A stretch of 46,000 bases of DNA from DAINRZ01 sp964634885. GTDB lineage: Bacteria; Bacteroidota; Ignavibacteria; Kapaibacteriales; UBA2268. The notes below the pieces were generated by a model. That model searched no databases, had not been told where the DNA came from, and worked only from the letters and a program-made list of their open reading frames with translations. The stretch lies in NCBI GenBank assembly GCA_964634885.1, contig CAZWLN010000036.1, positions 1 to 46,000 on the forward strand. The letters are read 5' to 3'. A program made the position numbers and the translations under genes. Below, in pieces: positions 15,401-24,535 of this stretch; positions within the stretch are counted from its first letter, which is position 1, and every line of letters begins with the position of its first letter.

Positions 15401-18400
15401 ATGAAGCGTAAAATCTTATTACTACTTTTGATTGGCTTCCTCGTTGCTCCTCTGCAGATGTACGCCGGTATCTACGGCACACTCAAAGGCAGAGTAGTGG
15501 ATGATAAGAAACAGCCACTCGTAGGTATAGTCGTACAAGTTGTCGGCACCGGCCTTGGTGCAAACACCGACGCTGACGGCAGGTTCTACATCGTAAAGAT
15601 CAATCCCGCGACATATAATGTAAAAGTTAGCGGATTAGGTCTTGCAGATAAGAACCTGAATGTTGAAGTCACTGCCGACATTGTCATCGACCTCGGCGAC
15701 ATTGAAATGAGCAACTACGAGACACAAACTGCTATTGTCGTGGCAAAGAATTTCAAACAGAAACAACAAGGAACAATTGCAGACGAAAATATGGAGGATG
15801 CCAATAAACTTCCTGGCGGCGGTGTATTTGGTGTCGTCGGCATAAGCTCCGGTGTTCTCTCAACCGGTAACGGCTGGTCCATCAGGGGCGCACGCTCCAG
15901 CGAGACACAGATCAGGCTTGACGGCCTCGATATAGGCAACCAGTTTACCGGCGGCTTCGGCCTCGTCGGCAGAGGTCTTTACCCGATGGTTAGCCAGTAT
16001 GCTACCGAAAGAGTCCAGGTAATCAAGGGCGGTTTTTCTGCTGAATACGGCGATGTATTGGGTGGCGTTGTCAATACTACAATAAAAAACGGTAGTACAG
16101 AAAGATACGAAGGTTATGTTGCATACAGCCATGATCTGGACGCACTTTGGGGCAGCCAGAAGGCCGGCATTAAGCTTGTTCGCGAAAGCGAAGGTTCAAG
16201 GCTTAAAGCAATTGACTACGGAGAAGGTTATCAACTGCAGGGCGGCAATAATCACGACATCCAGGCCGGTTTCGGCGGCCCTCTGCCTTTCCTGAATAAA
16301 TCTACTTTCTATCTTTCCGGTACTTATAATTTCAGTGAATACAGCGGCGGCTATGACATCCGCGACCCTTGGGGCAGCAGTAAGTCAAATTTACCAAACG
16401 ACAACACATGGGTTAAAAACATTACAGGGCGTGTAAAGTTTGCTCTTAGTGATAATATTAACTTTATTCTCGGCGGTACTTTCGGCATGACAAACCTCGA
16501 AAACATGAATTATGCCGCTTTGTACACAGACGATGAAGGTATTCTCGATTACAGAATCAACGACAAGGGAGAAATGGAAGTGCTGAAAACAAACGGCATT
16601 CCCGAATATATTGCTAAAATGCCCGTTGTTAACCAGAACACAAGCAATATAATGGTACGTATGAACCATACACTCAGTGATAAAAGCTATTATGAAATTA
16701 CTCTCTCAAGGAATACCAATGATGATGAATTGGCCAGAAGAGTCAGCTCCTCCGACCCTGATTTCTTTTCCGGCTTTGAAATGATGTATCCGGTCGATGA
16801 CTTGACAATATTTGGCAGTACATTAGTACCCGGCAATGATGGTATTATCGATTTCTATACCCCAATTTCTAGAGTTGGCAGGACAAAAGATAAATACTTC
16901 CTGATAGACCAGGGCTTTCTCAACCCCCTGACCGGCTACATTGAAGGCGACGTTGACGTGAATACCGCAAACAATCCATACGGCTTTATCGGTTCATCAT
17001 ACGCACATGTTAACTCTAGTTTCCAGTTCCGTAAGGGAACATACTGGCAGGTGGACGGCAATTATAACCTGGATATCCCGAATATAACTAAAGATGAATT
17101 CAACCATTCGCTCAGGACAGGTTTTGAACTTCGCTTCTACGAAGCCAGGAGGCACTCCAACAGCAATCCCTGGGACGGCAATCCTTTCGTCGATGTTTAC
17201 ACCGAAGAATGGGGAGGCAATTTCTATGCTAAAACAATATCCAAGGAAACAGCCCAGGAAACATACGATTTTACCAGTAAAGGATACTTCCCTTTCAGAG
17301 CATCAGCATATGTTCAGGACCAGATTACTTATAAAGGTATTATTATAAGTCCCGGCCTCAGGTTCGATATGTTTGACCCTCAGTCAATATATAGAGTAAA
17401 TACTAATTCCTCAGGTAAGTTCATTTCTATTGAAGAGCATAATACAGATTTATTTGCCGAGGTTTCACCTAAGATTCAGGTAAGTCCCAGGCTCAATATT
17501 TCTTATCCCATTACAGAGGCATCTTTCCTTTCGATAGCATATGGTATTTGCTTCAAGATGCCCGAAATCCAGTACTTATACGACAATTTCAATAAGTATC
17601 TTCTTAGAGGCAATGAACTTCTTGGCGAGCCTAACATGGAAGCTCAGAGGACAAACCAGTACCAGATTGCATACAGCAACCGCCTGACCGACCAGTTCAG
17701 CCTTGATATTACAGCATATTACAGGGATATATATAACCAGCTTGGTATTGCGTATTACGAAGCTGTACCAGATGCTTTCTCACAGTATGCCGTAGCCGAC
17801 TATGGCAATGCCAAAGGCGTCGAATTCCAGTTGAGGAAAGACAGCGATCTCAGGAATGGCGACCCTCTCAGCTTCAGGCTTGATTATACCCTGGGCTATA
17901 TCACCGGAACCTCGGCCAACGTAACAAGTAACTACCTCAGAAGTATCGATGAATATACCGAAAAATATACTGTACCACTGGTCGAATACCCGCTGCCTCA
18001 GGACATCAGGCACAGGGCTAACGCAAGTGTTACATACCAGACAGACAGGCACGGCCTGTTTGCCATTGGGGATTTCTATCCACTGGAAATGTCTTACCTG
18101 ACACTGACCGGCAGCTTCTCCTCCGGTTCTCCTTACACTCCTCTTAACGGTTCCGGCTATGCCATAGCTGAACCTTACTCCGAAAGGCAGCCTTCGGTTT
18201 GGAACTTCAGCCTCAAGTTCTCCAAGACTTTCTTACTGGCAGATATCTTCGGGGAAAGTATGGGCAATACATCATTAGAGATTTTCTTTGATGTATATAA
18301 CCTCTTCAACTTCAACGAAGCCATTGGATTCTATGGTAGGACCGGCGATCCCATCGACGACGGAGCATCATTCGATTACCGTATCGGTAACTTCTCTGCC

Positions 18401-18634
18401 CAGCCTTTTTACAAACAGGCCGATTTCCTTATTGCCGAGACCGTATCCTCTATCCAGTATAACAGGTATGGCGACAGGCTTTACAGCAACGACGCCGACC
18501 TTGACGGTAATGGCATGGTTTCACAGGACGAGAAACTCAGATCCTATGAGAAATGGCTTGAGGACCGTATCGCAACACGAGGAAATTTCCAGCAGCCTAG
18601 GACTGTTTACTTTGGTTTCAAGGTTGACTTTTAA
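15401..18634 (+). CDS. TonB-dependent receptor with carboxypeptidase-regulatory N-terminal domain
   Basis: A 1077-residue outer-membrane receptor. The ATG at 15401 is chosen because GGAG (15391-15394) is well placed and the signal peptide follows (MKRKILLLLLIGFLVAPLQM). Residues ~24-100 are a carboxypeptidase-regulatory-like domain (LKGRVVDDKKQPLVGIVVQV, GANTDADGRFYIVKI). A plug domain spans about 125-240 (GWSIRGARSSETQIRLDGLD, ERVQVIKGGFSAEYGDVLGG). A large barrel ends in RTVYFGFKVDF with terminal Phe. There is no STN signalling domain. Near the C-terminus DLDGNGMVSQDE (residues 1033-1044) fits an EF-hand calcium loop. It is followed after 25 bases by the 1552-aa exported protein. The substrate is unknown. 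Confidence 0.93.
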   Translation: MKRKILLLLLIGFLVAPLQMYAGIYGTLKGRVVDDKKQPLVGIVVQVVGTGLGANTDADGRFYIVKINPATYNVKVSGLGLADKNLNVEVTADIVIDLGDIEMSNYETQTAIVVAKNFKQKQQGTIADENMEDANKLPGGGVFGVVGISSGVLSTGNGWSIRGARSSETQIRLDGLDIGNQFTGGFGLVGRGLYPMVSQYATERVQVIKGGFSAEYGDVLGGVVNTTIKNGSTERYEGYVAYSHDLDALWGSQKAGIKLVRESEGSRLKAIDYGEGYQLQGGNNHDIQAGFGGPLPFLNKSTFYLSGTYNFSEYSGGYDIRDPWGSSKSNLPNDNTWVKNITGRVKFALSDNINFILGGTFGMTNLENMNYAALYTDDEGILDYRINDKGEMEVLKTNGIPEYIAKMPVVNQNTSNIMVRMNHTLSDKSYYEITLSRNTNDDELARRVSSSDPDFFSGFEMMYPVDDLTIFGSTLVPGNDGIIDFYTPISRVGRTKDKYFLIDQGFLNPLTGYIEGDVDVNTANNPYGFIGSSYAHVNSSFQFRKGTYWQVDGNYNLDIPNITKDEFNHSLRTGFELRFYEARRHSNSNPWDGNPFVDVYTEEWGGNFYAKTISKETAQETYDFTSKGYFPFRASAYVQDQITYKGIIISPGLRFDMFDPQSIYRVNTNSSGKFISIEEHNTDLFAEVSPKIQVSPRLNISYPITEASFLSIAYGICFKMPEIQYLYDNFNKYLLRGNELLGEPNMEAQRTNQYQIAYSNRLTDQFSLDITAYYRDIYNQLGIAYYEAVPDAFSQYAVADYGNAKGVEFQLRKDSDLRNGDPLSFRLDYTLGYITGTSANVTSNYLRSIDEYTEKYTVPLVEYPLPQDIRHRANASVTYQTDRHGLFAIGDFYPLEMSYLTLTGSFSSGSPYTPLNGSGYAIAEPYSERQPSVWNFSLKFSKTFLLADIFGESMGNTSLEIFFDVYNLFNFNEAIGFYGRTGDPIDDGASFDYRIGNFSAQPFYKQADFLIAETVSSIQYNRYGDRLYSNDADLDGNGMVSQDEKLRSYEKWLEDRIATRGNFQQPRTVYFGFKVDF
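18497..18532 (+). other. EF-hand-like calcium loop in the receptor
   Basis: Codes for DLDGNGMVSQDE, with D1, D3, N5, G6, V8 and E12 at canonical EF-hand loop positions. It lies close to the receptor C-terminus, probably in a loop between late strands. Confidence 0.5.
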
Positions 18635-18659
18635 TTGTAAATAATATAACGAGGTTAAA

Positions 18660-21600
18660 ATGTTAAATAAAATAAATAAAATACTAGTTCTTGCACTGGT
18701 GATGATATTCAGCGGGAGTGGGATCTATCTGTACTCCGACATCAGCGAAAAAGCTAAAAAAGATGAGGTACAAAGGACATATAACAGTACAAGGGACTTA
18801 CAGAGAAATACAGTATCGAATATTGATTTTTATAATACGAACTATGGTATTTTCGGATACAACGTTGCCCAGTCAGTCGGCGGCGGCTATTGGCCCCGTG
18901 GATCAAGCAACCAGTATATCTTTGCCGGCGGCGTATGGTTTGCGGCCCAAAAAAATCACGGAAGCGACAGCTTAAGGAAATACTGCTCGATTACCTACAA
19001 TCCGAACAACGGAAAGAGCTGGATGGTTCCAGGCAGGATTGATGACGGCTTAACAGAAATGAAGGACAAATACCTTGATTACAGGGTCTATTTCTCAACA
19101 GACTTCAGCAAAAGCGATGGTGTTCCTTATGACGAAGCAGATGGAGCCAACTGGCCCATCTGGGACGCAAGCACAAGTATCAGCGATACACTGAAATCGA
19201 ACAGGTATTTCGGTTATTATATTTATAATACCGAAGCCAGGGACGACATCAATTACCCTAAGGGGCCTGCCTTCATCTCGCAGGAAGATATCTTTACAAC
19301 TTTTAAAGATACCGATCTAGAGAACTATGACGGAGGCGCGGGCTTACGAGCAGACCGTGGCTATCCGTTAAAGCTACAGTTCGAGAACACAATCTATTCC
19401 TGGGGTTTTGGCGATTACAAAGACTTCATCTTCCTTCGCTATGACATCCAGAACAAGTCCAAGGACACACTTTACAATTGCTGGCTCGCTCCGGTACTCG
19501 ACATTGACATTGCGCTGAGAACCAATTCAAGGAACGGCGCCAGTAACGACCGTGTAGATTATTACCGCTGGGAAGATTCGCTTAACCTCGCTTATCAATG
19601 GACAAATACCGACGTGGGAGAAGCAGGCAAGGGATTTGGTTATCTTGGCTTCGACTTCCTCGAAAGCCCGGCAGTTAAAAAATGTGAGGGCTTAATCCAG
19701 ACAACTATCGATGGTGTTTACGGCGAATACTGCTGGCAATGTAGCAACTGGGAACTTGTTGACGGAGTCAAAGTTTGTCCCGATACAATATTCTTCAAAA
19801 AAAATGAGGCTGACTTTGTCAGAAAGGACAAAAGAGCATACCAGAACAGCGAACAGCTTGGCCTTGTAACCTTCAGGAACTGGCCTATTTCAGACGACCG
19901 CCAGGAGGATGTAGAAAGATATGACTTCATCTCTGCAAAAACAAAAGACGGCGACAACGGACCCGGCGACAAAAGGTTTATGATGGCTACCGGCCCCTTC
20001 AACATTTTGCCCGGCGACACCGTTCGTACCGTTTATGCTATCATTCTTGCCAGCCCTGCAATCAAGGCTGACGCAGACGGCAGCTATGAAGACCTGGCTG
20101 AACTGGTCCGCAAAGATAAATTCGCACAGTTGGTTTACGACAACAACTTCCGAGCTCCGGCGCCCCCTGACGAGTGTTTCATCATGAGTTACTTACCCTT
20201 GAACAACGCAGTAAAGATACACTGGGACAGTCTTAGTGAAATGTCTTCGGATAAATATGAAAGCGGTTTGGGATTCCTGGGATACAGGATATACAGGGCA
20301 AGAAACACCAAGCTTGACACCTTCGACGTTGACCAGATCAGCCCCAATCTCAAGTATTCATCCGGTAAAGGCCCCTACGGCTGGAAAGAGATAGCATCAT
20401 TCCAGATGCCGAGCGCATTCTTGAAATCACAGGAATTCAGGGCTGGAACAGATCCCGATGACGAAAACATGCCTTACATCGACTCATTACTCATTGTCGG
20501 CCCGGCATACTATGAAGACGGCACTTTCGACAATATGAGCATCTCTGTTCTCAGAGTCGCTAACGGTGTCAATTTCTTTTCGCTTGACCAGTTAGTCGAA
20601 GAAGACGGCACTACACCAAGAGCAATCATGAACCCCAAAAAGGGAATGAAAGAAAGAATATTCTTATATCCTGCCATCAATAACATTGATACCTTTGCTT
20701 ACAGGCGCCCCTGGGGACCTTACTATGCCTCGAAATTCAAAGACAGCGACATCGATTACCAGTATTTTGAAACTCCCATTGAATATTCAAACGGATCAAA
20801 AGATACATCCTATTATCCAATGATGTACGTTAAGAATCCATTTGACGGTACTGCCAAGAAGCATTTCCTGATCGACAGCATTATGCTCGGTACCATTCAA
20901 CTGAACAGCGCCCTTATGCAGTACAACCCTCTTTATACCAAACTCCAGACTGTTGTTAAGGAAGTTAAAGACACTGTGATTCTTCCTGACGCTGAAAATG
21001 ATACCATTTACCTGAAAGATACCTACAAGGAAGTGATCATCGACGGTGTTAAGAAACTGACAATCGACAGGCTAATACCTTACACAGCAGAACAGGCAAT
21101 GAAAGACATTGTACATCTGAGATGGGTTCACAGAAAAATTAATGAATACATTCAGCAGGGATTCGTAAAATCCATCAAGTTCCCGAAAATGGAATTGTCC
21201 GACGAGATTAAGACAGAAGTTATTAATCCGTATATGAAACTGATTACTAACGACAGAACATTCATAGATATCGGCGATGACAACAATGACGGTGTTATTA
21301 CATATGACGAAGACATAGCTAAAACAGAAAAACTGATCAACAGCATCGATTACAGTTATAAAGTACTGGCTTTCGACGAAGGCGACTACCTGCAAAAGAC
21401 TCCGATGAAGCTCAATCCAGCTATTAAAGGTAAGAATTACATTCCAACCTATCCAAAAGCGTCAAACGCTGGGAAAAAAGCTGAATTCAAGATCATCAGC
21501 GAATCGAAGGATTCACTCGGCGGTTTATACAACTTCAGGTTCTTTGCCGTTGACCAGGACAGGGTAAACCAGTTGTTCGCCGGCCATAAGCTCGAGCTTA

Positions 21601-23318
21601 CAATGGAACCTTACTGGTACCAGTACTCTACTACCTATTTACAGAGCGACCATTATTTCGGCCTTTACTACACAAGGCTTAAGTTGAAAGACCTGACGTC
21701 AAATATTGATCTTTATGACGGAATCTTCGGTTACGAACCTCAGTTGTGCGACTATTCATTCCAGCAGCACCCCACTGAAGACGGGGCCATTTATAATCTC
21801 TGCGACTCGGTTGTAACAGATACGATAACCGGTAAGGAAATAACATTTGGCCTTCCAAACAACACTGAAGAAATTGTACGCTCAGGTAAATTCACAACCG
21901 GAGATTTTACTGTGGACAATTATTGCTATGCCACCCCATTTAATGAAAATGGCCCAGGTTTCGGTACCCTCGGTTTCAGCTTCGATTATACAATCAGGCA
22001 GCAGGGCGGAGTTTTCAGGCCGTATAGTACCGAAAAACTTTCCGGAGACGCCTGGACAAATGTGTCATATGTTCATGCAAATGAATACAGGACAGAAGTT
22101 TACGACAATGCACAGGTTACACAGTGGGCCTATGACGATACATTGTACCGTTTCTTCGGTAACAATTATTATACTAATCCGAGATATGCCAGTTACAACG
22201 TTGGCCCCGGCGATTACGAAGTAACATTCAAAGATGGCGGTTCGGAATTAATGGACCTGACATATAAGAAAGGCGCAAGCAAAGCGACATTCAATGTCCC
22301 CTACCTTACTTATGAAGTAAAATATGTTTCCAAGTTTAACAGAAGTAACGGAGGCAGCGATTCTGTAGAATGTTCATATCCTTCACAGATAGAATTTATG
22401 GAATTGCCCGAAAACTATGTAACAGCATCAGTGAATCTGCCGCAATCAATGAATTATATCATCCAGAGATATGTTCCGGACCCGAGAAACCTTGGACGGA
22501 ACTGGATGGATTTCATTCACAGGTATAACTCCTCCTCATACGGCTGGGTCGATACGAAAACATGGGGCTTCGGTATCCAGAATGCCCTTACATGGGAGAC
22601 TTCCAGTCCATATGCAGGCGATGTAACAAAATTCACCACAGTTGGTACACAGGGAAGGTATTACCTTTCAGCAAAATCAACCGACGGCGCTCATGACATT
22701 GATTTCGTAAATATCCTGAACATTTCCGGTTGCCAGTTCGCATTCGACTTTGTTGGCAAAGGTAAAAGACATCCCTATGACAACGAAGCCAATGCTAATT
22801 GGGAAGATAAAACCGACAACAGACCGGATACACCTGTTGACTTCAAACCCGGCGACAAAGTCCGCCTGTCAGTCAGGGGTGGTGTTCTCGGTTTACCGAT
22901 GCCCAAATCGAAAATTGTCTGCGAGGTAACTGAAAGTGTCGTTGCCGACAACCAACTGACCGACGATGATCTGGAACAAGTCAGAATTGTTCCCAATCCA
23001 TATTACCTGACTCATCTGGGACAGAGGACACCTAACGATGCAAAGCTATACTTTACAAAACTTCCTCCGAAGTGTACAATTGAAATATACACAGAGACAG
23101 GCAACCTTGTCAAGACAATCGAACACAATGAGGCATTAATGGATTCGGACTTCCCGGACAAAGAAGCAGTTGAAGTCTGGAACCTGATGTCAAGCAACGG
23201 TTTGCGCGTTGCCAGCCAGCCTCTTATTGCCTTGATTAAGACACCCAATGGCTCGCAGACCATAAAGAACTTCACAGTTATAGTCGGCGGATCAAGGATT
23301 GTTCAAGAAGAAGATTAA
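18660..23318 (+). CDS. Very large exported protein of unknown function, T9SS-like C-terminal fold
   Basis: A 1552-residue protein with an N-terminal hydrophobic signal (ILVLALVMIFSGSGIYLYS), a good ribosome-binding site (GAGG at 18651) and no family I can name. The body is rich in Tyr, Asp, Asn and Phe, as in extracellular FCB proteins. An EF-hand-type loop DDNNDGVITYDE lies at residues 873-884. The C-terminal ~105 residues (VRIVPNPYYL, KCTIEIYTETGNLVKTIEHN, SQTIKNFTVIVGG) resemble the FlgD-Ig/T9SS type A sandwich but lack a typical KFVK-like end. It lies between the TonB receptor (25 bases) and the PorV/PorQ-family gene (84 bases). I infer a surface partner of the receptor, possibly delivered by T9SS with that PorV-like barrel. 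Confidence 0.75.
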   Translation: MLNKINKILVLALVMIFSGSGIYLYSDISEKAKKDEVQRTYNSTRDLQRNTVSNIDFYNTNYGIFGYNVAQSVGGGYWPRGSSNQYIFAGGVWFAAQKNHGSDSLRKYCSITYNPNNGKSWMVPGRIDDGLTEMKDKYLDYRVYFSTDFSKSDGVPYDEADGANWPIWDASTSISDTLKSNRYFGYYIYNTEARDDINYPKGPAFISQEDIFTTFKDTDLENYDGGAGLRADRGYPLKLQFENTIYSWGFGDYKDFIFLRYDIQNKSKDTLYNCWLAPVLDIDIALRTNSRNGASNDRVDYYRWEDSLNLAYQWTNTDVGEAGKGFGYLGFDFLESPAVKKCEGLIQTTIDGVYGEYCWQCSNWELVDGVKVCPDTIFFKKNEADFVRKDKRAYQNSEQLGLVTFRNWPISDDRQEDVERYDFISAKTKDGDNGPGDKRFMMATGPFNILPGDTVRTVYAIILASPAIKADADGSYEDLAELVRKDKFAQLVYDNNFRAPAPPDECFIMSYLPLNNAVKIHWDSLSEMSSDKYESGLGFLGYRIYRARNTKLDTFDVDQISPNLKYSSGKGPYGWKEIASFQMPSAFLKSQEFRAGTDPDDENMPYIDSLLIVGPAYYEDGTFDNMSISVLRVANGVNFFSLDQLVEEDGTTPRAIMNPKKGMKERIFLYPAINNIDTFAYRRPWGPYYASKFKDSDIDYQYFETPIEYSNGSKDTSYYPMMYVKNPFDGTAKKHFLIDSIMLGTIQLNSALMQYNPLYTKLQTVVKEVKDTVILPDAENDTIYLKDTYKEVIIDGVKKLTIDRLIPYTAEQAMKDIVHLRWVHRKINEYIQQGFVKSIKFPKMELSDEIKTEVINPYMKLITNDRTFIDIGDDNNDGVITYDEDIAKTEKLINSIDYSYKVLAFDEGDYLQKTPMKLNPAIKGKNYIPTYPKASNAGKKAEFKIISESKDSLGGLYNFRFFAVDQDRVNQLFAGHKLELTMEPYWYQYSTTYLQSDHYFGLYYTRLKLKDLTSNIDLYDGIFGYEPQLCDYSFQQHPTEDGAIYNLCDSVVTDTITGKEITFGLPNNTEEIVRSGKFTTGDFTVDNYCYATPFNENGPGFGTLGFSFDYTIRQQGGVFRPYSTEKLSGDAWTNVSYVHANEYRTEVYDNAQVTQWAYDDTLYRFFGNNYYTNPRYASYNVGPGDYEVTFKDGGSELMDLTYKKGASKATFNVPYLTYEVKYVSKFNRSNGGSDSVECSYPSQIEFMELPENYVTASVNLPQSMNYIIQRYVPDPRNLGRNWMDFIHRYNSSSYGWVDTKTWGFGIQNALTWETSSPYAGDVTKFTTVGTQGRYYLSAKSTDGAHDIDFVNILNISGCQFAFDFVGKGKRHPYDNEANANWEDKTDNRPDTPVDFKPGDKVRLSVRGGVLGLPMPKSKIVCEVTESVVADNQLTDDDLEQVRIVPNPYYLTHLGQRTPNDAKLYFTKLPPKCTIEIYTETGNLVKTIEHNEALMDSDFPDKEAVEVWNLMSSNGLRVASQPLIALIKTPNGSQTIKNFTVIVGGSRIVQEED
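21276..21311 (+). other. EF-hand-like calcium loop in the 1552-aa protein
   Basis: Codes for DDNNDGVITYDE, a complete 12-position EF-hand loop (D1, N3, D5, G6, I8, E12). A similar loop occurs in the adjacent receptor. Confidence 0.5.
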
Positions 23319-23331
23319 TGTGATTTCTACT

Positions 23332-23361
23332 CCGGGTAAGCCCCTTGCGGGCTTACCCCGG
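23332..23361 (+). other. Strong intergenic hairpin before the PorV-like gene
   Basis: Ten-base perfect stem GGGTAAGCCC (23334-23343) / GGGCTTACCC (23349-23358) with loop CTTGC, extended by CC/GG with one bulge. No U-tract follows, so it is not a classical terminator. It may stabilise the mRNA, mark a processing site or reduce read-through between the 1552-aa gene and the PorV-like gene. Confidence 0.7.
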
Positions 23362-23402
23362 AATGAACTAAAATAATTAATTGAAATATCGGAGAAAATA
23401 AT

Positions 23403-24437
23403 ATGAAAAAATTGTTAAATAGTATAGCCATTGTATTGATAATCAGCGGGTTCTCGATTAACATGACGGCTACGGAAGGCACCGGTGCATCCACCACAAA
23501 AGGTGAATACCAGAAAATCGGTGCACAGGGCGCACAGTTCCTGAAAATCGGTGCGGGCGCCAGAGGCGCCGCGATTGGAGCATACACTTCAATTACAAAC
23601 GACCTTACATCTATTACCTGGAACCCGGCAGGTGTTGCAGATGTAAAGTCCTTTTCCTTACACAACTCATATGCAGGATGGCTTGCAAATTATACCCATG
23701 ACTTCTTTGCGGTTTCAGTACCCCTCGGAGATTTTACACTGGCAGCCAGCGTCATCTCCTTCAGTACGGGTGAAGCTGAATGGACAACAGTTGAAAAACC
23801 CGGCGACAACAATATTCACTACAAAATCAGTGATATATGTGTCGGCGCAACTATTGCAGGTTACCTTACCGACCAGTTCTCTTTCGGTATTACTGCGAAA
23901 TATGTTACAAATTCATTGAAAGAACTCTCAAGCACCGGTATTGCTTTCGACGTTGGAACAAATTACGACCTGGGATTCCAGGGCCTGAAAATCGGCTTCT
24001 CCATCATGAACCTCGGTACACCTATGCAGTATGACGGTTCAGACCTGAACTCCTCGAAGGAATGGAAGGAAGAACTCAATTCAATGCCTTTGGATGTCCA
24101 GTTCCTGACCAGTTCGTTCAATATGCCCCTGATATTCAGGGCCGGCCTCTCTTCAATGGTCTATGAACAGGAAGACCATCAGCTTCTCGCTGCCGGTGAT
24201 TTCTATACATATTCGGACGTTCCTGAGGAATTTGCCCTCGGCCTTGAATACAAATGGAAAAAGATCATCTCTTTGAGAGCAGGCTATCTCTTCGGCCATG
24301 ACCAGTTCGGCCTGAGTTTCGGCGCCGGCATTGATTACAATTTCGGTGGCCTCGGAGGTGTCTTTGACTATTGTGCACAACCGACTGCAGATTTCGGCCT
24401 GGTACACAGAATATCACTTAACGTCGGATTTGAATAA
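23403..24437 (+). CDS. PorV/PorQ-family outer-membrane barrel protein
   Basis: A 344-residue outer-membrane protein of the PorV/PorQ (UPF0164-like) family. After the signal peptide comes the family hallmark FLKIGAGARGAAIGAYTSI, then SITWNPAGVADVKSFSLHNS and SYAGWLANYTHDFFAVSVPL. The rest is alternating barrel strands. The ribosome-binding site is GGAG at 23391, eight bases before the ATG. PorV is known in T9SS as the shuttle that carries cargo from the translocon to the attachment complex. Its place right after a giant exported protein with a T9SS-like C-terminus suggests a cargo-dedicated paralogue. It is closed by the terminator 24458-24500. Confidence 0.88.
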   Translation: MKKLLNSIAIVLIISGFSINMTATEGTGASTTKGEYQKIGAQGAQFLKIGAGARGAAIGAYTSITNDLTSITWNPAGVADVKSFSLHNSYAGWLANYTHDFFAVSVPLGDFTLAASVISFSTGEAEWTTVEKPGDNNIHYKISDICVGATIAGYLTDQFSFGITAKYVTNSLKELSSTGIAFDVGTNYDLGFQGLKIGFSIMNLGTPMQYDGSDLNSSKEWKEELNSMPLDVQFLTSSFNMPLIFRAGLSSMVYEQEDHQLLAAGDFYTYSDVPEEFALGLEYKWKKIISLRAGYLFGHDQFGLSFGAGIDYNFGGLGGVFDYCAQPTADFGLVHRISLNVGFE

Positions 24438-24457
24438 CATTTACTGTTAAAGTTATG

Positions 24458-24500
24458 AAAGGGTTGTCTTTTTCTCTTGAAACGGCAACCCTTTTTTTTA
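24458..24500 (+). terminator. Intrinsic terminator after the PorV-like gene
   Basis: Stem AAAGGGTTG (24458-24466) / CAACCCTTT (24486-24494) with a 19-base loop and a following T run. It ends the receptor/1552-aa/PorV transcript. Confidence 0.75.
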
Positions 24501-24535
24501 TAATAATACGTCTGTATATTTATTTATAATAAGGG

